In this document: positions 1 to 8,013 of the stretch, one piece after another
Layout of the letters: every line of letters begins with the position of its first letter
Position numbering within the stretch: the first letter of the stretch is position 1
Program-made: the position numbers and the translations under genes
Assembly: GCA_018268395.1 (NCBI GenBank)
Contig: JAFDWQ010000001.1
Span: 834,644 to 898,643 of the forward strand
Source: Armatimonadota bacterium
GTDB lineage: Bacteria; Armatimonadota; Fimbriimonadia; Fimbriimonadales; Fimbriimonadaceae
Direction: 5' to 3'
Length of the DNA: 64,000 nucleotides
Notes under the pieces: model-generated
What the model was told of the DNA's origin: nothing
The model's database searches: none
The model's input: the letters and a program-made list of their open reading frames with translations, nothing else

Positions 1-2
1 TC

Positions 3-134
3 GAGGCGATGCCCGACCGTGAAGACTTCGTCTCGGAACTCAAGGCCCGGCTTGATGCCGGCGAATACGCGGTGACCGCCGAGGACATCGTGGACGCCAT
101 GGCCCGCCGGGCCCAGGCCGACAGGATCAGTTAA
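3..134 (+). CDS. flgM: FlgM-like anti-sigma-28 factor, C-terminal part (partial)
   Basis: The reading frame enters from the left edge and ends at TAA; 43 residues are visible. They contain REDFVSELKARL followed by AGEYAVTAEDIVDAMARRA. This matches the C-terminal helical region of FlgM, which binds and inhibits the flagellar sigma factor FliA until the hook is complete. The start and N-terminal half lie outside the window, so the call rests on this short tail. No other flagellar gene is in view. A hairpin follows directly. Confidence 0.6.
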   Translation, partial: EAMPDREDFVSELKARLDAGEYAVTAEDIVDAMARRAQADRIS

Positions 135-151
135 GTCCTTCAGACATGAAC

Positions 152-193
152 ACCGACGGGGACGGGCACAAGCCCTTCCCCGTCCTTGTCGGT
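152..193 (+). terminator. Terminator-like hairpin after flgM
   Basis: ACCGAC and GGACGGG pair with CCCGTCC and GTCGGT across a 2x2 internal mismatch (about 13 bp). There is no T-tract. It lies between the plus-strand flgM end and the minus-strand lipoprotein end, so it may serve both. Confidence 0.5.
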
Positions 194-203
194 CGGTAAG
201 GTT

Positions 204-617
204 TCAGTCCCGTAGCGTCGCGCCGCCCTTGACGCGGCCGCCTTCGACGATCATCCAGTCGCAGACTTCGGATTCATCGATCTTGACGATGCGGCACGTC
301 TGTCCGCCGCCCGGCACGAGGCGCCCCTCGATCGTGTTCCCCACGACCTTCAGCCCATCGACCCAGACTTCGGACCGCGGCGATCCGAACTTGGCGCCGT
401 CGACCGCGACCGAAAAGTACTGCTGGCCGCTACGGGGAGCACGCAGGTCACGAAGGAACGAGGTCAGCCCGGCCCGCCTGTCCTTGGACCGCACGCCTTC
501 TTGAAGGTCGGGGCCGGTGCGGGCCGTGCGGGTCAAGGTCAGGTCGGGGAGGCACCCGGTCGCCACGAACGCGACGACGCCCGCCGTCAGCGCACCGACC
601 GTCCTCGTCAAGAGCAT
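204..617 (-). CDS. DUF2314-like secreted lipoprotein
   Basis: A protein of about 137 residues with a short hydrophobic signal ending in a lipobox-like ATGC, so probably an exported lipoprotein. The C-terminal half (EVWVDGLKVVGN, then CDWMIVEGGRVKGGATLR) resembles DUF2314, a small domain of unknown function. The frame is open upstream, but the start is placed at 617 because a perfect TATAAT lies 7 nt before it; the ATG at 626 overlaps that box. The function is unknown. Confidence 0.65.
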   Translation of the reverse strand: MLLTRTVGALTAGVVAFVATGCLPDLTLTRTARTGPDLQEGVRSKDRRAGLTSFLRDLRAPRSGQQYFSVAVDGAKFGSPRSEVWVDGLKVVGNTIEGRLVPGGGQTCRIVKIDESEVCDWMIVEGGRVKGGATLRD

Positions 618-624
618 GAGCGGC

Positions 625-630
625 ATTATA
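625..630 (-). promoter_or_regulatory. -10 box TATAAT for the DUF2314 lipoprotein
   Basis: Perfect TATAAT on the minus strand, 7 nt before the ATG at 617. The expected transcription start coincides with the start codon, so the mRNA would be leaderless. Confidence 0.6.
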
Positions 631-682
631 GGGAAGCTCCGAAGGGTCGCCAAAGGAGGGCCCAGGCTAAGGTCCTGGAACT

Positions 683-1432
683 CTAGAGCTTGGTCTTCTT
701 GAAAACGCTTTCCGGGACAGAGCGTAAGACGAACATGACCGCCCGCCACGGGCCCGGCAGATAGGCGACGTCCTTCCCGTTCTCAAGGGCACGCACGATC
801 GCCCGACCGATCACCTTCGGCTGCGCCAAGAGAGGGAGCTTGTCCATCCCGAACGTCATGGCCGTATCGACAGGTCCAGGTTTGACCGTCAGGACATGGA
901 CTCCGGACTTCTGTAGCCTGGCCCTCAGGCCCTGCAGGAAGACGGTGAGGCCGCCTTTGGCGGATCCGTACACGTAGTTGCTCATGCGCCCTCGGTCGCC
1001 GGCCACCGACGAGATCGCGACGATCCAACCGGACTCGGCCTTTTCGAACGCCGCTGCGACGACGTGCAAGACCGAGACGGCCGCGACATAGTTACGGTGC
1101 AGGACGGCGTGGGCCTCCTGCCAATCGGTTTGGGACCGGATTTGGTCGCCGAGAGCGCCGACGGCGTAGACGACTCCCGAGAACCCACCCATGACTGACG
1201 AGGAGTCCTGGAAGAACGCCAGGTGTGTCGAGCAATCGTCGGCATCGAATCGGCCCGTCTCGACCCGGACGTTCGTCCGGATCTTGATGTCGCAAGCGAC
1301 GCGCTCCAGTTCGTCGAGGTCTCTGCCTGCGAGGAACAGCGAGGCACCCTTTTCGGCCAGGGCGAGGGCGGTCTCGCGTGCGATCCCGGACGTTGCGCCG
1401 AGGACCAACACGGGCCCCTCGATCACCGGCAC
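683..1432 (-). CDS. dprE2: SDR-family reductase, DprE2-like
   Basis: A 249-residue short-chain dehydrogenase. It has an N-terminal Rossmann motif (GATSGIA, about residues 13-19), a central AVGA, a catalytic Ser in ISSVAG, and YVYGSAKGG carrying the YxxxK pair. It follows an FAD oxidoreductase that aligns with DprE1 and overlaps its end by 10 nt. In mycobacteria DprE2 reduces the 2-keto intermediate made by DprE1 while converting decaprenyl-phosphoryl-ribose to the arabinose form. By context this protein should do the second half of a similar polyprenyl-phosphate-sugar epimerisation. The SDR call is firm; the exact substrate is inference. Confidence 0.75.
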   Translation of the reverse strand: MPVIEGPVLVLGATSGIARETALALAEKGASLFLAGRDLDELERVACDIKIRTNVRVETGRFDADDCSTHLAFFQDSSSVMGGFSGVVYAVGALGDQIRSQTDWQEAHAVLHRNYVAAVSVLHVVAAAFEKAESGWIVAISSVAGDRGRMSNYVYGSAKGGLTVFLQGLRARLQKSGVHVLTVKPGPVDTAMTFGMDKLPLLAQPKVIGRAIVRALENGKDVAYLPGPWRAVMFVLRSVPESVFKKTKL

Positions 1433-2778
1433 AGTCCGATCCTCCGAGCCAGGTCGGAATCGAACCGTCCGCCCGGATCGACGGCCGAACGCACGGCACA
1501 GAACTCATCGATCCTCGGATAGCCCGCACGGAAGACGTCCGGTTTCATCCTGGAATCCTTGGCCAGGTAGAGCCGGCCTCCGTGCTTCGACACGGTCTGG
1601 TCCATCCGCTCCAAGAAGTTCATCAGGCCGTCGGCCATCGGAATGTCGAGGGCCAGGGTCAAGCCTTCGGTCGGGAACGACAACATGCCCGGCCCCTGGG
1701 GCCCGAATCTCTTGAGAACGGCAAGGAACGACGCCCTTCCCGCGGCCGAGAGTTCTTCCAGGATCGTCCTTGTTCCTTCGAACGCGCCGGCCGTCGGCAA
1801 TACGTATTGGTATTGGACGAACCCGCGCTTGCCGTACATTCTGTTCCAGCCCTCGATCCCGTCGAGCGGATAGAAGTACTTGTCGTAGTCGCAGACGAAC
1901 TCGCCCTTTCGGCCTTGGAAGGCGTCGTAGACCCGATTGAACGTTTTGACCGTCAACGGGTTCAGCGCCCACCCCGGAAGGTCGAACGGGAACGGCTTGA
2001 CCCTCTTTTCCGGCAGGACCAAGGGATCGTTCCGGAGCGAGACCTCGGACTTCTTCGCGTGCTCGCCCGCCATGAAGACGCCTCGTCCGAGCCTTGGTCC
2101 CTTCGCCAGGCAATCGATCCAGGCGACCGTGTACCGGGCGTCGTACTTCGGGTCGGTCAGGAGTTCGAAGGTCCGGTCCAGGTCGGGCGACCGGGTGTGC
2201 CTGACCATCATGTAGGCCGATTCGACGGGCGTCAACTGGAGCGTGAGTTCGGAAACGATCCCCGTGAGGCCCATGCCACCCGCCGTCGCCCAGAACAGGT
2301 CGGGGCGGTCGTCCGGCCCGCACCGGACGCGCTCTCCGTTGGCCAGCACGAGTTCGATTCCGTAGACATGGCGGCTGAACGTGCCGTCACGATGATGGTT
2401 CTTGCCGTGGACGTCCGCGGCGAAACACCCGCCCAACGTGCAGTTCTTCGTGCCGGGAGTGACCGGGAGGAACCAACCTTGCGGGACCAGGTAGCGGAGG
2501 ACGTCGCGCAGCGAGACGCCCGCTTCAGCGCGCAACACGCCCGTCTGAGGGTCGAACTCGAGGAACCGGTTCAGCCGCTCGGTCATGACGACCGTGCCGC
2601 CTGTCAGTACGGCGGCGTCTCCATAGGCCCGCCCAAGACCGCGAGGGATGCACTGTCCGCCTACAGGGGACAGGTCCCGCGCCTTTTCGGGCCTGACCGC
2701 CTCGACGTCCGTGACCGGAAACCGGCCCCAACCTCCGAGGCCCGACAGGCTCTTCACCGCTGTCTTCTCCGGCAACAT
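1423..2778 (-). CDS. dprE1: FAD-linked oxidase, DprE1-like decaprenylphosphoryl-ribose 2'-oxidase homologue
   Basis: A 451-residue FAD-binding oxidoreductase with a BBE/ALO-type C-terminus. Hallmarks of DprE1 are visible: the FAD-loop PRGLGRAYGD, VHGKNHH with the FAD-linked His, LKRFGP, and RLYLAKDSR with the catalytic Lys. The tail YPRIDEF..VR..VDP..RF.SDLARR follows the mycobacterial enzyme closely. In the segment matching the benzothiazinone-targeted Cys387 region, this protein reads LTLALDIP, with Ala at the Cys position. The start at 2778 is preferred over 2820 because TACAAT lies 8 nt before it. It forms a pair with the downstream SDR gene. Confidence 0.78.
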   Translation of the reverse strand: MLPEKTAVKSLSGLGGWGRFPVTDVEAVRPEKARDLSPVGGQCIPRGLGRAYGDAAVLTGGTVVMTERLNRFLEFDPQTGVLRAEAGVSLRDVLRYLVPQGWFLPVTPGTKNCTLGGCFAADVHGKNHHRDGTFSRHVYGIELVLANGERVRCGPDDRPDLFWATAGGMGLTGIVSELTLQLTPVESAYMMVRHTRSPDLDRTFELLTDPKYDARYTVAWIDCLAKGPRLGRGVFMAGEHAKKSEVSLRNDPLVLPEKRVKPFPFDLPGWALNPLTVKTFNRVYDAFQGRKGEFVCDYDKYFYPLDGIEGWNRMYGKRGFVQYQYVLPTAGAFEGTRTILEELSAAGRASFLAVLKRFGPQGPGMLSFPTEGLTLALDIPMADGLMNFLERMDQTVSKHGGRLYLAKDSRMKPDVFRAGYPRIDEFCAVRSAVDPGGRFDSDLARRIGLCR

Positions 2779-2786
2779 CCGGGCCG

Positions 2787-2792
2787 ATTGTA
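2787..2792 (-). promoter_or_regulatory. -10 box TACAAT for the DprE1-like gene
   Basis: GATACAAT on the minus strand with 8 nt to the ATG at 2778. It supports the shorter start and a leaderless two-gene transcript. Confidence 0.5.
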
Positions 2793-2907
2793 TCTGCTCC
2801 GGGCTAAGCCGCCCGGACAAAACTGGGGAAGTTCCGGGAACCTGGGCCTAGGGGTAGTGGCGTATCATGTGGGCGTATCCGATCGGATCGGTTCGAGGTC
2901 TGGAGAC

Positions 2908-3936
2908 ATGTCGCACTATTTGAAGCTCGCTTTGGGGGCGGTCGCCATCGCTTCCCTTTCGCTCACCGGGTGTACGCCCACGGACGGCCCTGCGGTCAAA
3001 GTCGGGGTTCCAGGCTCTTCGCGTCCGGCCTCCGGCGACGCCGGTCAAGCCGCGCCGCAGACACCGGGCGGCGGCGCCTCGATGGACCGGGCCGGTGAAC
3101 AACCGCGGGGCGGCGGCCAGACGTCGCCTCCGGGAGGCCCGGCCGGAGCAGGCAACGACAAAGCGCCGAACAGCGCCCAACCCAGCCCACGGCCGCAGAA
3201 CGGCCAGCCCGGCGCCCAGACCGGGGGCCGAGGTCAGTTCACGGGCCGCAGGGGCGGAGGCGGATCGTTGATGCTCCTGAGAATGGAGGCCGTCCAAAGC
3301 GAGATCAAACTGTCCGACGACCAGAAAAAGAAACTTGAGGCCGTCATGGCATCGGCACGGCCCGGCGGCGACGGCGGCGAGCGTCCGGATCCAGAGAAGA
3401 TGCTCGAAGCCATGCGCAAAGCCCAGGACGAAGCCGAAAAGATCCTGAACGCCTCACAAAAGACCCGTCTGGAAGAGCTTCAGATGCAGAGGATGGGCGC
3501 GGACGCGCTCTCGATGCCCGAAGTCGCGGGCAAACTCGGTCTCAACGACGCTCAGAAGAAACAGATCGAAGACCTTCAAAAGGCGATGGGCGAGAAGATG
3601 CAGGCCATGTTCCCGCGGCCTAGCGGCGACGGGCAAGCCGGCGGTCAGCCCCGCGGAGGTCAAGGGGCGCCTGGCAGCCCTGGTGCGGGCAACGGCGGCA
3701 ACGGCGGCCGGAACCCTGGCGGGAACGGGAACGGGCGCGCTCGTTTCGAAGAGATGCAAAAGCTGCGGGAAGAGACGCAGGCCAAGCTGATGAACGTGTT
3801 GACCGCGGACCAGAAGACGAAATTCAAGTCGTTGCAGGGCAAGCCGTTCGAATTCCCGCAGCGGGGGTTCGGCGGTAACCGGGGCGGTGGCGGCGGCGGA
3901 CCGCGCGGCGGTGGTGCCGCGAACTCCGGAGCCTGA
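2908..3936 (+). CDS. LTxxQ-repeat lipoprotein with long Gly/Pro-rich linkers
   Basis: 342 residues. A signal sequence ends in the lipobox LTGC (Cys22), so it is a predicted lipoprotein. A disordered Gly/Pro/Gln-rich stretch (about residues 25-115) leads to a helical region. That region holds four LTxxQ-like motifs: LSDDQKKKLEAV, LNASQKTRLEEL, LNDAQKKQIEDL and LTADQKTKFKSL. The tail is again Gly/Arg-rich. The motifs recall the Spy/CpxP periplasmic chaperone family and similar Planctomycetes-type lipoproteins; the role is not known. The plus-strand frame is open far upstream, but only this ATG gives a signal peptide. A possible -10 (TATCAT, 2863-2868) lies 39 nt before it. Confidence 0.7.
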   Translation: MSHYLKLALGAVAIASLSLTGCTPTDGPAVKVGVPGSSRPASGDAGQAAPQTPGGGASMDRAGEQPRGGGQTSPPGGPAGAGNDKAPNSAQPSPRPQNGQPGAQTGGRGQFTGRRGGGGSLMLLRMEAVQSEIKLSDDQKKKLEAVMASARPGGDGGERPDPEKMLEAMRKAQDEAEKILNASQKTRLEELQMQRMGADALSMPEVAGKLGLNDAQKKQIEDLQKAMGEKMQAMFPRPSGDGQAGGQPRGGQGAPGSPGAGNGGNGGRNPGGNGNGRARFEEMQKLREETQAKLMNVLTADQKTKFKSLQGKPFEFPQRGFGGNRGGGGGGPRGGGAANSGA

Positions 3937-3952
3937 ACTCACGAAGGGCCGT

Positions 3953-3989
3953 GACGTCGCGCCCGCTCGGACTCCGAGCGGGCGACGTC
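3953..3989. terminator. Bidirectional terminator hairpin
   Basis: GACGTC plus GCCCGCTCGG pair with CCGAGCGGGC plus GACGTC around a 3-nt loop and a 2-nt bulge. It lies between the convergent lipoprotein gene and serS, so it can end both. Confidence 0.75.
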
Positions 3990-3994
3990 GATTG

Positions 3995-5275
3995 TCAGGG
4001 CCGGCCGATTACGTCGACGCCCATGTAGGGGCGCAGCGCCTCCGGGACGGTGACAGAGCCTGTCTCCGGATCCCGGTACGACTCGACGAGCGCGACGAAC
4101 AACCGCGGGACGGCGAGCCCGCTCCCGTTCAGGATGTGCACGAACTCGGGCTTTTCACCTTGCGCCCGGCGGAACCTGATGTTGGCGCGGCGGGCCTGAT
4201 AGGCCTCGAAGTTGGTACAGCTCGACACTTCCAGGTAACGGCCCTCGCCCGGTGACCACACCTCCAGGTCATAGCACTTGCACCCTTTCTCGCCCATGTC
4301 GCCGGCGCAAAGCAGCAGCACGCGATAGTGCAGGCCAAGGGCCTGCAGGACGGACTCGGCGTCGGTGACCAAGGCCTCCAACTCGTCGTAAGACGTTTCT
4401 GGCAGCACGAACTTGACGAGTTCGACCTTTTCGAACTGGTGGGTGCGAAGGATGCCCCTCGTGTCCCGCCCGGCCGCGCCCGCCTCGCGACGGAAGCACG
4501 GCGTGAACGCGCAGTGCCGGATCGGTAAATCGGTGCCCTCCAAAATCTCGTCCCGGTAGAGGTTCGTCACCGGGACCTCGGCGGTCGGGATGCAATAAAG
4601 TTCGTCCCGCGTGGCGTAGAGGTCCTCCTCGAACTTCGGCAGGTTGCCCGTCCCGACGAGCGAAGCGCGGGTCACGAGGGCAGGCGGGTAGACCTCGTCG
4701 TAACGGTTTTGGGAGATCTGGAAGTCGAGCATGAACTGGACGAGCGCCCGGTGGAGCTTGGCGCCGAGTCCGGTATAGACGGCGAACCCGCTCCCGCTGA
4801 CCTTCGTCGCGCGTTCAAAGTCGATCAGACCAAGCTCGGACGCCACGTCCCAGTGCGGTACGGCGGGGTCGCCGACGTCCGGCTTTTCTCCCCATTCCCG
4901 CACGACCACGTTCTCCTCGACGGTCGACCCGTCGGGGACGGTCGCGTGGGGGAGGTTCGGAAAGCGCAGTTCGATCTCCCGAAGCTTCGCCTCCAGATCT
5001 CGCGCCGCTTCTTCAAGTTCGCCGACCCTGCCTTTCAGCGCCGCGGCTTCGGACTTGGCGGCTTCGGCCTGATCCTTTTGGCCTTGAGCCATCAATGCGC
5101 CGATGCTCTTGCTGACTTTGTTCATGTCGGCCTGGACGCGCTCCCACTCTGTCGTCGCAGCGCGCCATGCCGCGTCGGTCTTCAGGAATTCGTCGACCGG
5201 CGCCTCGACCCCTTTCCGGAGCGAACCGGCCTTGACGAGATCCGGGTTTTGTCGGATGTACTGGCGGTCGAGCAT
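3995..5275 (-). CDS. serS: Seryl-tRNA synthetase
   Basis: A 426-residue class II aminoacyl-tRNA synthetase of normal length that charges tRNA-Ser. The N-terminus MLDRQYIRQNPDLV leads into the two-helix coiled-coil arm that grips the tRNA (about residues 30-105). Motif 2 is CFRREAGAAGRDTRG followed by RTHQFEKVE. Motif 3 lies near the end, with the family's LNGSGLAVPR. The start at 5275 fits the family N-terminus and has TACATT 6 nt before it; the open frame to 5368 is not used. Confidence 0.96.
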   Translation of the reverse strand: MLDRQYIRQNPDLVKAGSLRKGVEAPVDEFLKTDAAWRAATTEWERVQADMNKVSKSIGALMAQGQKDQAEAAKSEAAALKGRVGELEEAARDLEAKLREIELRFPNLPHATVPDGSTVEENVVVREWGEKPDVGDPAVPHWDVASELGLIDFERATKVSGSGFAVYTGLGAKLHRALVQFMLDFQISQNRYDEVYPPALVTRASLVGTGNLPKFEEDLYATRDELYCIPTAEVPVTNLYRDEILEGTDLPIRHCAFTPCFRREAGAAGRDTRGILRTHQFEKVELVKFVLPETSYDELEALVTDAESVLQALGLHYRVLLLCAGDMGEKGCKCYDLEVWSPGEGRYLEVSSCTNFEAYQARRANIRFRRAQGEKPEFVHILNGSGLAVPRLFVALVESYRDPETGSVTVPEALRPYMGVDVIGRP

Positions 5276-5281
5276 GGGTTC

Positions 5282-5287
5282 AATGTA
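5282..5287 (-). promoter_or_regulatory. -10 box TACATT for serS
   Basis: TACATT on the minus strand with 6 nt to the ATG at 5275, predicting a leaderless mRNA. Confidence 0.45.
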
Positions 5288-5387
5288 CCTTGGCACCGAA
5301 GCGGTGTCCGGCCGCTTTGGTGCGGGTCGGGACCGACGTGTATCCTGTCCGGTTCGATCCAGTAACATCCTTTTCGGTGAGCACCCT

Positions 5388-6284
5388 TTGACCGTCTTGT
5401 CGTCCCTGTCCCGGGTCGTTCCGGTCCTGTCCCTCTCCCTGCTGGCCGCTGCGACCGTGTCATGGGGCGTCCCGTCCTATGCCCCTGCCCGGCCGGACCG
5501 GGTGACCGACAGAAAGGCTAATCCGAACGGCCGTGTGATGATCGTGATGTACCACTCGATCGGACCGGTCGACAAGTACATGTTCCGCTCGAAGGAGGGT
5601 TTCCGGAACGACCTTAAGAGGCTCTACGACATGGGGTACCGCCCGGTGACGTTTTCGGACTATCTGGACGGCAAGTTCGACATTCCGTCCGGCGCCTCTC
5701 CCGTCGTCATCACGTTCGACGATTCGCGCGAATCCCAGTTCAGCTATCGCAAGGACGGTTCCGTCGATCCCGACTGCGCGGTCGGTGTCTGGCAGGAGTT
5801 TGCCAAGAGCCACCCGGACTTTCCGGTCAAAGGGACGTTCTTCATCCTCCCGAACGGGCCGTTCGGATCGAACAAGACGGGTAAGCAGAAAGTCAAGGCG
5901 CTCCTGTCCTGGGGATGCGAACTGGCCTCGCACACGATGTCGCACACGTTCCTCGACAGGTTGGACGACGCCGAAGTCAAGTCGGAACTGGCCCGTTCCA
6001 TGGACTGGCTCAAGGGCCTCGGGGCCAAACCACGGGTGCTCGCCCTTCCCTATGGGGTCGCCCCGAAGAACCCGGCTCTCCTACGCGGGTTCAAATGGAA
6101 GGGCAAGACGTACCGGTATCAAGCCGTCGCGTTAGCAGGAAGCTCTCCAGCGAGGGCTTCTACCGATCCCAAAGCCAATCCCTATGCGGTCCCCCGTGTC
6201 GAGGGGTCACAGGCGGAAGGCGGCCTGCGCGGATGGTTGGACAAGGTCGCCAAAGGCAAAAGCGCGCCACTGGTCGTACCCTAG
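5388..6284 (+). CDS. Secreted polysaccharide deacetylase (NodB / CE4 family)
   Basis: About 298 residues. An N-terminal hydrophobic signal segment is followed by a NodB-homology domain. It has MYHSIG, the metal- and base-carrying VVITFDDS (Asp111-Asp112), and the metal-binding SHTMSH (His182, His186). CE4 enzymes remove N- or O-acetyl groups from wall or exported polysaccharides. There is no ATG before the signal segment. TTG at 5388 is chosen because GGTGAG lies 6 nt before it and TAACAT (5363-5368) is a possible -10; TTG at 5397 is the alternative. The gene is divergent from serS. Confidence 0.8.
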   Translation: MTVLSSLSRVVPVLSLSLLAAATVSWGVPSYAPARPDRVTDRKANPNGRVMIVMYHSIGPVDKYMFRSKEGFRNDLKRLYDMGYRPVTFSDYLDGKFDIPSGASPVVITFDDSRESQFSYRKDGSVDPDCAVGVWQEFAKSHPDFPVKGTFFILPNGPFGSNKTGKQKVKALLSWGCELASHTMSHTFLDRLDDAEVKSELARSMDWLKGLGAKPRVLALPYGVAPKNPALLRGFKWKGKTYRYQAVALAGSSPARASTDPKANPYAVPRVEGSQAEGGLRGWLDKVAKGKSAPLVVP

Positions 6285-6297
6285 CGGCAGGCTGGGA

Positions 6298-6303
6298 TAA
6301 CCT
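6298..6303 (+). promoter_or_regulatory. -10-like box TAACCT for the HD hydrolase
   Basis: GATAACCT with 9 nt to the ATG at 6313. It fits the short-leader pattern of this window, although the gene could also be read through from the deacetylase 28 nt upstream. Confidence 0.35.
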
Positions 6304-6312
6304 AGCAGCGGA

Positions 6313-7002
6313 ATGGCCATCGAGAACCGCACGACGGGAAGGCCCGTGACCCTCAAGGACGTCAAGTCCAATCCCAAGGTCAGGCATTTGATCGACGGGG
6401 CGAACGAGCTCATGAAGGCCATGGGGTACACGGAGCACGGCCATCGCCACGTCGAGGTCGTGGGCGGCATCACAAGGAGCATCCTTGAGAAGCTCGAGGC
6501 CGAACCGCGCTATGTCGAACTGGCGAAGATCGCAGCCCACCTTCACGACATCGGGAACGTGATCAACCGGATCGGACACCCGGTCTCCGGAGCCGGCATC
6601 GCGTACCGCCTCCTGGACGAAATGGGCATGGGGGCGGCCGAAATCGCGCCGGTCCTCGGGGCCATCGGTAACCATGAAGAGCTTGCCGGTTCACCGATCA
6701 GCCTCATGGGCGCCGCTTTGATCATCGCCGATAAGAGCGACGTCCACCGGTCAAGGGTCCAAAACCCCATCTTGGAATCGTTCGACATCCATGACCGCGT
6801 GAACTACGCCGTGACCCGAAGCCGGGTGGACATGGTGGCCGAAGACAAGACCGTCTCGCTCAAGTTGGAGATCGATACGTCCTTCGCGACGGTCATGGAG
6901 TACTTTGAAATCTTCCTGCAACGCATGGTCATGTGCCGGAACGCGGCCCAGTACTTCGGGTACCGGTTCACTCTGGAAGCGAACGGCGCCCATCTCGAAT
7001 GA
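6313..7002 (+). CDS. HD-domain phosphohydrolase
   Basis: 229 residues with a complete HD metal site: His46, the HLHDIGN doublet (His78-Asp79), extra His at 89 and 121, and Asp140 in IADKSD. HD proteins hydrolyse phosphate esters such as (d)NTPs or cyclic nucleotides; the substrate cannot be told here. It stands alone with no sensor or synthetase domain, and the last 80 residues are not a recognised domain. The preceding gene ends 28 nt upstream. Confidence 0.75.
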   Translation: MAIENRTTGRPVTLKDVKSNPKVRHLIDGANELMKAMGYTEHGHRHVEVVGGITRSILEKLEAEPRYVELAKIAAHLHDIGNVINRIGHPVSGAGIAYRLLDEMGMGAAEIAPVLGAIGNHEELAGSPISLMGAALIIADKSDVHRSRVQNPILESFDIHDRVNYAVTRSRVDMVAEDKTVSLKLEIDTSFATVMEYFEIFLQRMVMCRNAAQYFGYRFTLEANGAHLE

Positions 7003-7035
7003 CCGGCCTTTGCGCCTAAAATAGGAAGGGGAACG

Positions 7036-7953
7036 ATGCAACCGTTCGGTTCGTGGCCAAAGGCCGGTCGTCCGGCAGGATTTTTCCGGTCGCCTCTCGC
7101 GCCCGAAGCGGGGGCCTTCTATCGCGAAAACGGCTACCTCGCCGTCGAAGACGCCTTCACGAAGGACGAACTCGACGCATTGAAACGCGAGACCGTCCGG
7201 ATCTGCCGAGGTGAATTGGGCGACGTCGCGGGCCTGGTCCCCAGCCGCGAGGACGAACCCGACGACGACGTCCTCAAGAAGACGCTCTGCATCCACTTCC
7301 CGAACAAGATCAGCCCGCTGATGAAGGACCAGATGGCGCACCCGAGCCTCGTCGAGATCCTTCGGACGGTGATCGGCCCGGACGTCAAATGTATGCAGTC
7401 GATGCTGTTCGTCAAGGCGTCGGGAAAGCCCGGCCAGGCTTGGCACCAGGACGAAGACTACATTCCCACCCGTGACCGTTCCCTGACCGGCTGCTGGCTC
7501 GCGATGGACGACGCCACGGTCGAGAACGGGTGTCTCTGGGTCGTACCGGGTTCCCACGCTCCGGGGGTCTTGTGGCCGATGCGTTTCCACCACGACCGCA
7601 GGTTCGACTGCTCATGGGAGAGTTTCGACACCCCGTACGGCGACGATCCTGGGGTCCCTGTCGAGGTGAAGGCGGGAACGGTGGTGGTCTTCAACGGCTA
7701 CCTGTTGCACAGGTCGTTGCCGAACACCGCCCTTGCGGGTTACCGCCGCGCCCTCGTGACGCACTACATGAGCGCGCAGTCGCTCCTGCCATGGCTCTGG
7801 CCGGAAAAGCCGACCGGGATGGCGCTCCACGACCATCGGGACATCGAACTCGTGTGCGGTACCGACCCTTATGCCTGGAAGGGTGTCGAGACCGTGATGC
7901 GGCCCCACGTCCGTCCGGACGGCGACGGCGGGTGCTTTACCGGCGACGACTGA
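7036..7953 (+). CDS. Phytanoyl-CoA dioxygenase (PhyH) family oxygenase
   Basis: A 305-residue Fe(II)/2-oxoglutarate-dependent oxygenase. The iron triad is visible as His137-x-Asp139 in WHQDEDY and His225 in LLHRSLPN. GCLWVVPGSH is typical of the PhyH family. Such enzymes hydroxylate lipids, amino acids or small metabolites; the substrate is unknown. A GGAAGGGG ribosome site lies just before the start and TAAAAT (7017-7022) is a plausible -10, so the leader is short but present. Confidence 0.85.
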   Translation: MQPFGSWPKAGRPAGFFRSPLAPEAGAFYRENGYLAVEDAFTKDELDALKRETVRICRGELGDVAGLVPSREDEPDDDVLKKTLCIHFPNKISPLMKDQMAHPSLVEILRTVIGPDVKCMQSMLFVKASGKPGQAWHQDEDYIPTRDRSLTGCWLAMDDATVENGCLWVVPGSHAPGVLWPMRFHHDRRFDCSWESFDTPYGDDPGVPVEVKAGTVVVFNGYLLHRSLPNTALAGYRRALVTHYMSAQSLLPWLWPEKPTGMALHDHRDIELVCGTDPYAWKGVETVMRPHVRPDGDGGCFTGDD

Positions 7954-7999
7954 CCCCAGGTCCGGGCCCTCTTACCGGGATACCTGGTGACGGGACCGG

Positions 8000-8005
8000 T
8001 ATCCT
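8000..8005 (+). promoter_or_regulatory. -10 box TATCCT for icd
   Basis: GGTATCCT with 8 nt to the ATG at 8014. No Shine-Dalgarno lies between, so a leaderless mRNA is likely. Confidence 0.5.
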
Positions 8006-8013
8006 GCCCACCC

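Noticed and set aside
1378-2907. Long plus-strand open frame upstream of the LTxxQ lipoprotein
   Set aside because: It runs antisense to the DprE1-like gene, has an Arg-rich shadow composition, and the signal peptide with lipobox begins only at 2908.
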